A DNA stretch of 6,029 nucleotides from Gemmataceae bacterium. Lineage in GTDB: Bacteria > Planctomycetota > Planctomycetia > Gemmatales > Gemmataceae. Positions 5,173 through 6,029 of the stretch are shown one piece after another. Where the stretch lies: the NCBI GenBank assembly GCA_009691815.1, contig SIAL01000226.1:1-6029 (forward strand), given 5' to 3'. The position numbers were made by a program, and so were the translations under genes. The notes beneath the pieces are model-generated. The model did no database searches. It was given only the letters and a program-made list of their open reading frames with translations, and was not told the origin of the DNA. The first letter of the stretch is position 1. Each line of letters starts with the position of its first letter.

Positions 5173-6029
5173 GTGCCCATTCGGTTTGCTTGTCCGGAAT
5201 GCAATGCCGCGTTTCAGGCTCCTGACCAATTGGCGGGAAAGCCGGTGGCGTGTCCCAAATGCAAGAAAAAAATCACCGTTCCCGCCCAACCGCAAAAGGC
5301 GGCGGGAGTCAGCGGTTCAATTCCAAAACCCAAAGCTGATTCTCCACCCGTTTTGGATGATGCCGCACTTCGGGCCAGTCAGGAGGCCGTTGAGGCCTTC
5401 ATGGGGGCGGAGCGCTTGGCGGATGAGGCTGCCAAAGAATCCTCGATCGAGTTATCATGCCCTTTTTGCGATGAAGCGATCAAATTTCCCCTCGAAATGG
5501 GAGGGAAACAGGCTCCCTGCCCGGAATGTTCTCGCATTGTTAAAATCCCCCAAGCCAAGCGAACCGATGCGGGGTCGTGGCGAGCCAATGTCAAACAGGG
5601 ACCAGGTGCCGTTCGTCGCGATCTGGAACCGGTTCCCGAGGGTATGCAGGGTGGCGCAAAAGTAGAGGTTTCAAGAGAAGCACTCGAAGAAGCTGACGCC
5701 CTGCTTTCAAGGCGACCCAAAGTGGTCGTTCCGATCCGCCAGCGCATTCGACAAGCGGTCATACTTGGCTTGGTGGGTTCCGCCGCCGCTCTTGTGCTGG
5801 GTGCCATTTGGTGGATTCGTAGCGGCCAACAAAATCTCGTCAACTTGGAACAGGTTGTCCGTCAGGGCGAGGCCGACATCAAGGCAAACAAAGAATATCC
5901 CAGCCGGGCTAGGGCGATTTATAACCTTGTTTCAGTTTCTGTTCTGACACCCTATTCAAACGATGTTAACACCTATCCCAAGAAATATACCGACTTGGCT
6001 TTAGCGGATTTTCGCTTGGAAAAGCAAAC
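5173..6029 (+). CDS. tandem zinc-ribbon, single-span membrane protein of unknown function (3' end outside window)
   Basis: An open frame of 285 codons that runs off the window. I do not recognise a named family. The product starts MPIRFACPEC (GTG start), like many planctomycete zinc-ribbon proteins. Ribbon one uses Cys7, Cys10, Cys27, Cys30; ribbon two uses Cys96, Cys99, Cys116, Cys119. Both have CxxC-16 residues-CxxC spacing and both end in a K-I-x-V/I-P strand, so they look like an internal duplication. Residues 37-90 and 127-190 are probably flexible linkers: the first is rich in Ala and Pro, the second charged. A span of about 195-215 ends in AIWWIR; arginines at 188-193 before it predict the zinc ribbons on the cytoplasmic side and the remainder outside. 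After the span, residues 217-285 are polar and may begin a helical repeat domain. GTG at 5173 is supported by AAAAGGG 8 bases upstream and by the ribbon starting at residue 5. It may share a transcript with ispG, but a functional link is not evident. Confidence 0.82.
   Translation, partial: MPIRFACPECNAAFQAPDQLAGKPVACPKCKKKITVPAQPQKAAGVSGSIPKPKADSPPVLDDAALRASQEAVEAFMGAERLADEAAKESSIELSCPFCDEAIKFPLEMGGKQAPCPECSRIVKIPQAKRTDAGSWRANVKQGPGAVRRDLEPVPEGMQGGAKVEVSREALEEADALLSRRPKVVVPIRQRIRQAVILGLVGSAAALVLGAIWWIRSGQQNLVNLEQVVRQGEADIKANKEYPSRARAIYNLVSVSVLTPYSNDVNTYPKKYTDLALADFRLEKQ

Noticed and set aside
5186..5665. 159-codon plus-strand frame overlapping the zinc-ribbon gene
   Set aside because: It is in another frame, is rich in Arg and Pro, and lacks the paired CxxC motifs that make frame 5173-6029 convincing.
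5379..5843. 154-codon minus-strand frame
   Set aside because: It is antisense to the zinc-ribbon protein gene, with no recognisable motif.

Overview
The window reads like chromosomal DNA of a planctomycete (phylum Planctomycetota, perhaps a Gemmata-like lineage). This is inferred from three things: the lineage-typical short-tailed SurE, a permease type I associate with planctomycetes, and a gene opening with the CxxC...CxxC zinc-ribbon N-terminus that is common in that phylum. I see no mobile element, CRISPR array, tRNA, rRNA or phage gene; it looks like ordinary core and lineage-specific chromosome.

Layout: (1) 1-484, plus strand: the 3' part of a surE-type nucleotidase gene whose start lies outside the window. 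(2) 486-1775, minus strand: a complete fabF-type beta-ketoacyl-ACP synthase, tail to tail with surE with one base between the stop codons. (3) 1776-2024: a divergent intergenic region with a good sigma70-like promoter facing fabF, a second candidate facing the permease, and a hairpin in the permease leader. (4) 2025-3695, plus strand: a multi-spanning NCS2-like permease of unknown substrate. (5) 3696-3950: a 255-base gap with short repeats, inverted repeats and a weak promoter candidate, but no convincing gene. (6) 3951-5114, plus strand: ispG (gcpE), the [4Fe-4S] enzyme of the MEP isoprenoid pathway, with all its cluster ligands. (7) 5173-6029, plus strand, running off the end: an unrecognised membrane-anchored protein with two zinc ribbons in its N-terminal, probably cytoplasmic, part. 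No stop-delimited reading frame contains this gene inside the window, because it is open to the edge and starts with GTG.

The genes do not form one pathway. fabF serves fatty-acid elongation, ispG serves isoprenoid precursor synthesis, surE serves nucleotide or phosphate salvage, and the permease probably imports a small organic solute. Only ispG and the zinc-ribbon gene (58-base gap, same strand) could plausibly share a transcript. I did not find a clearly new biological system. The best candidates for follow-up are the tandem zinc-ribbon membrane protein, the orphan permease with its leader hairpin, and the odd start region of ispG.
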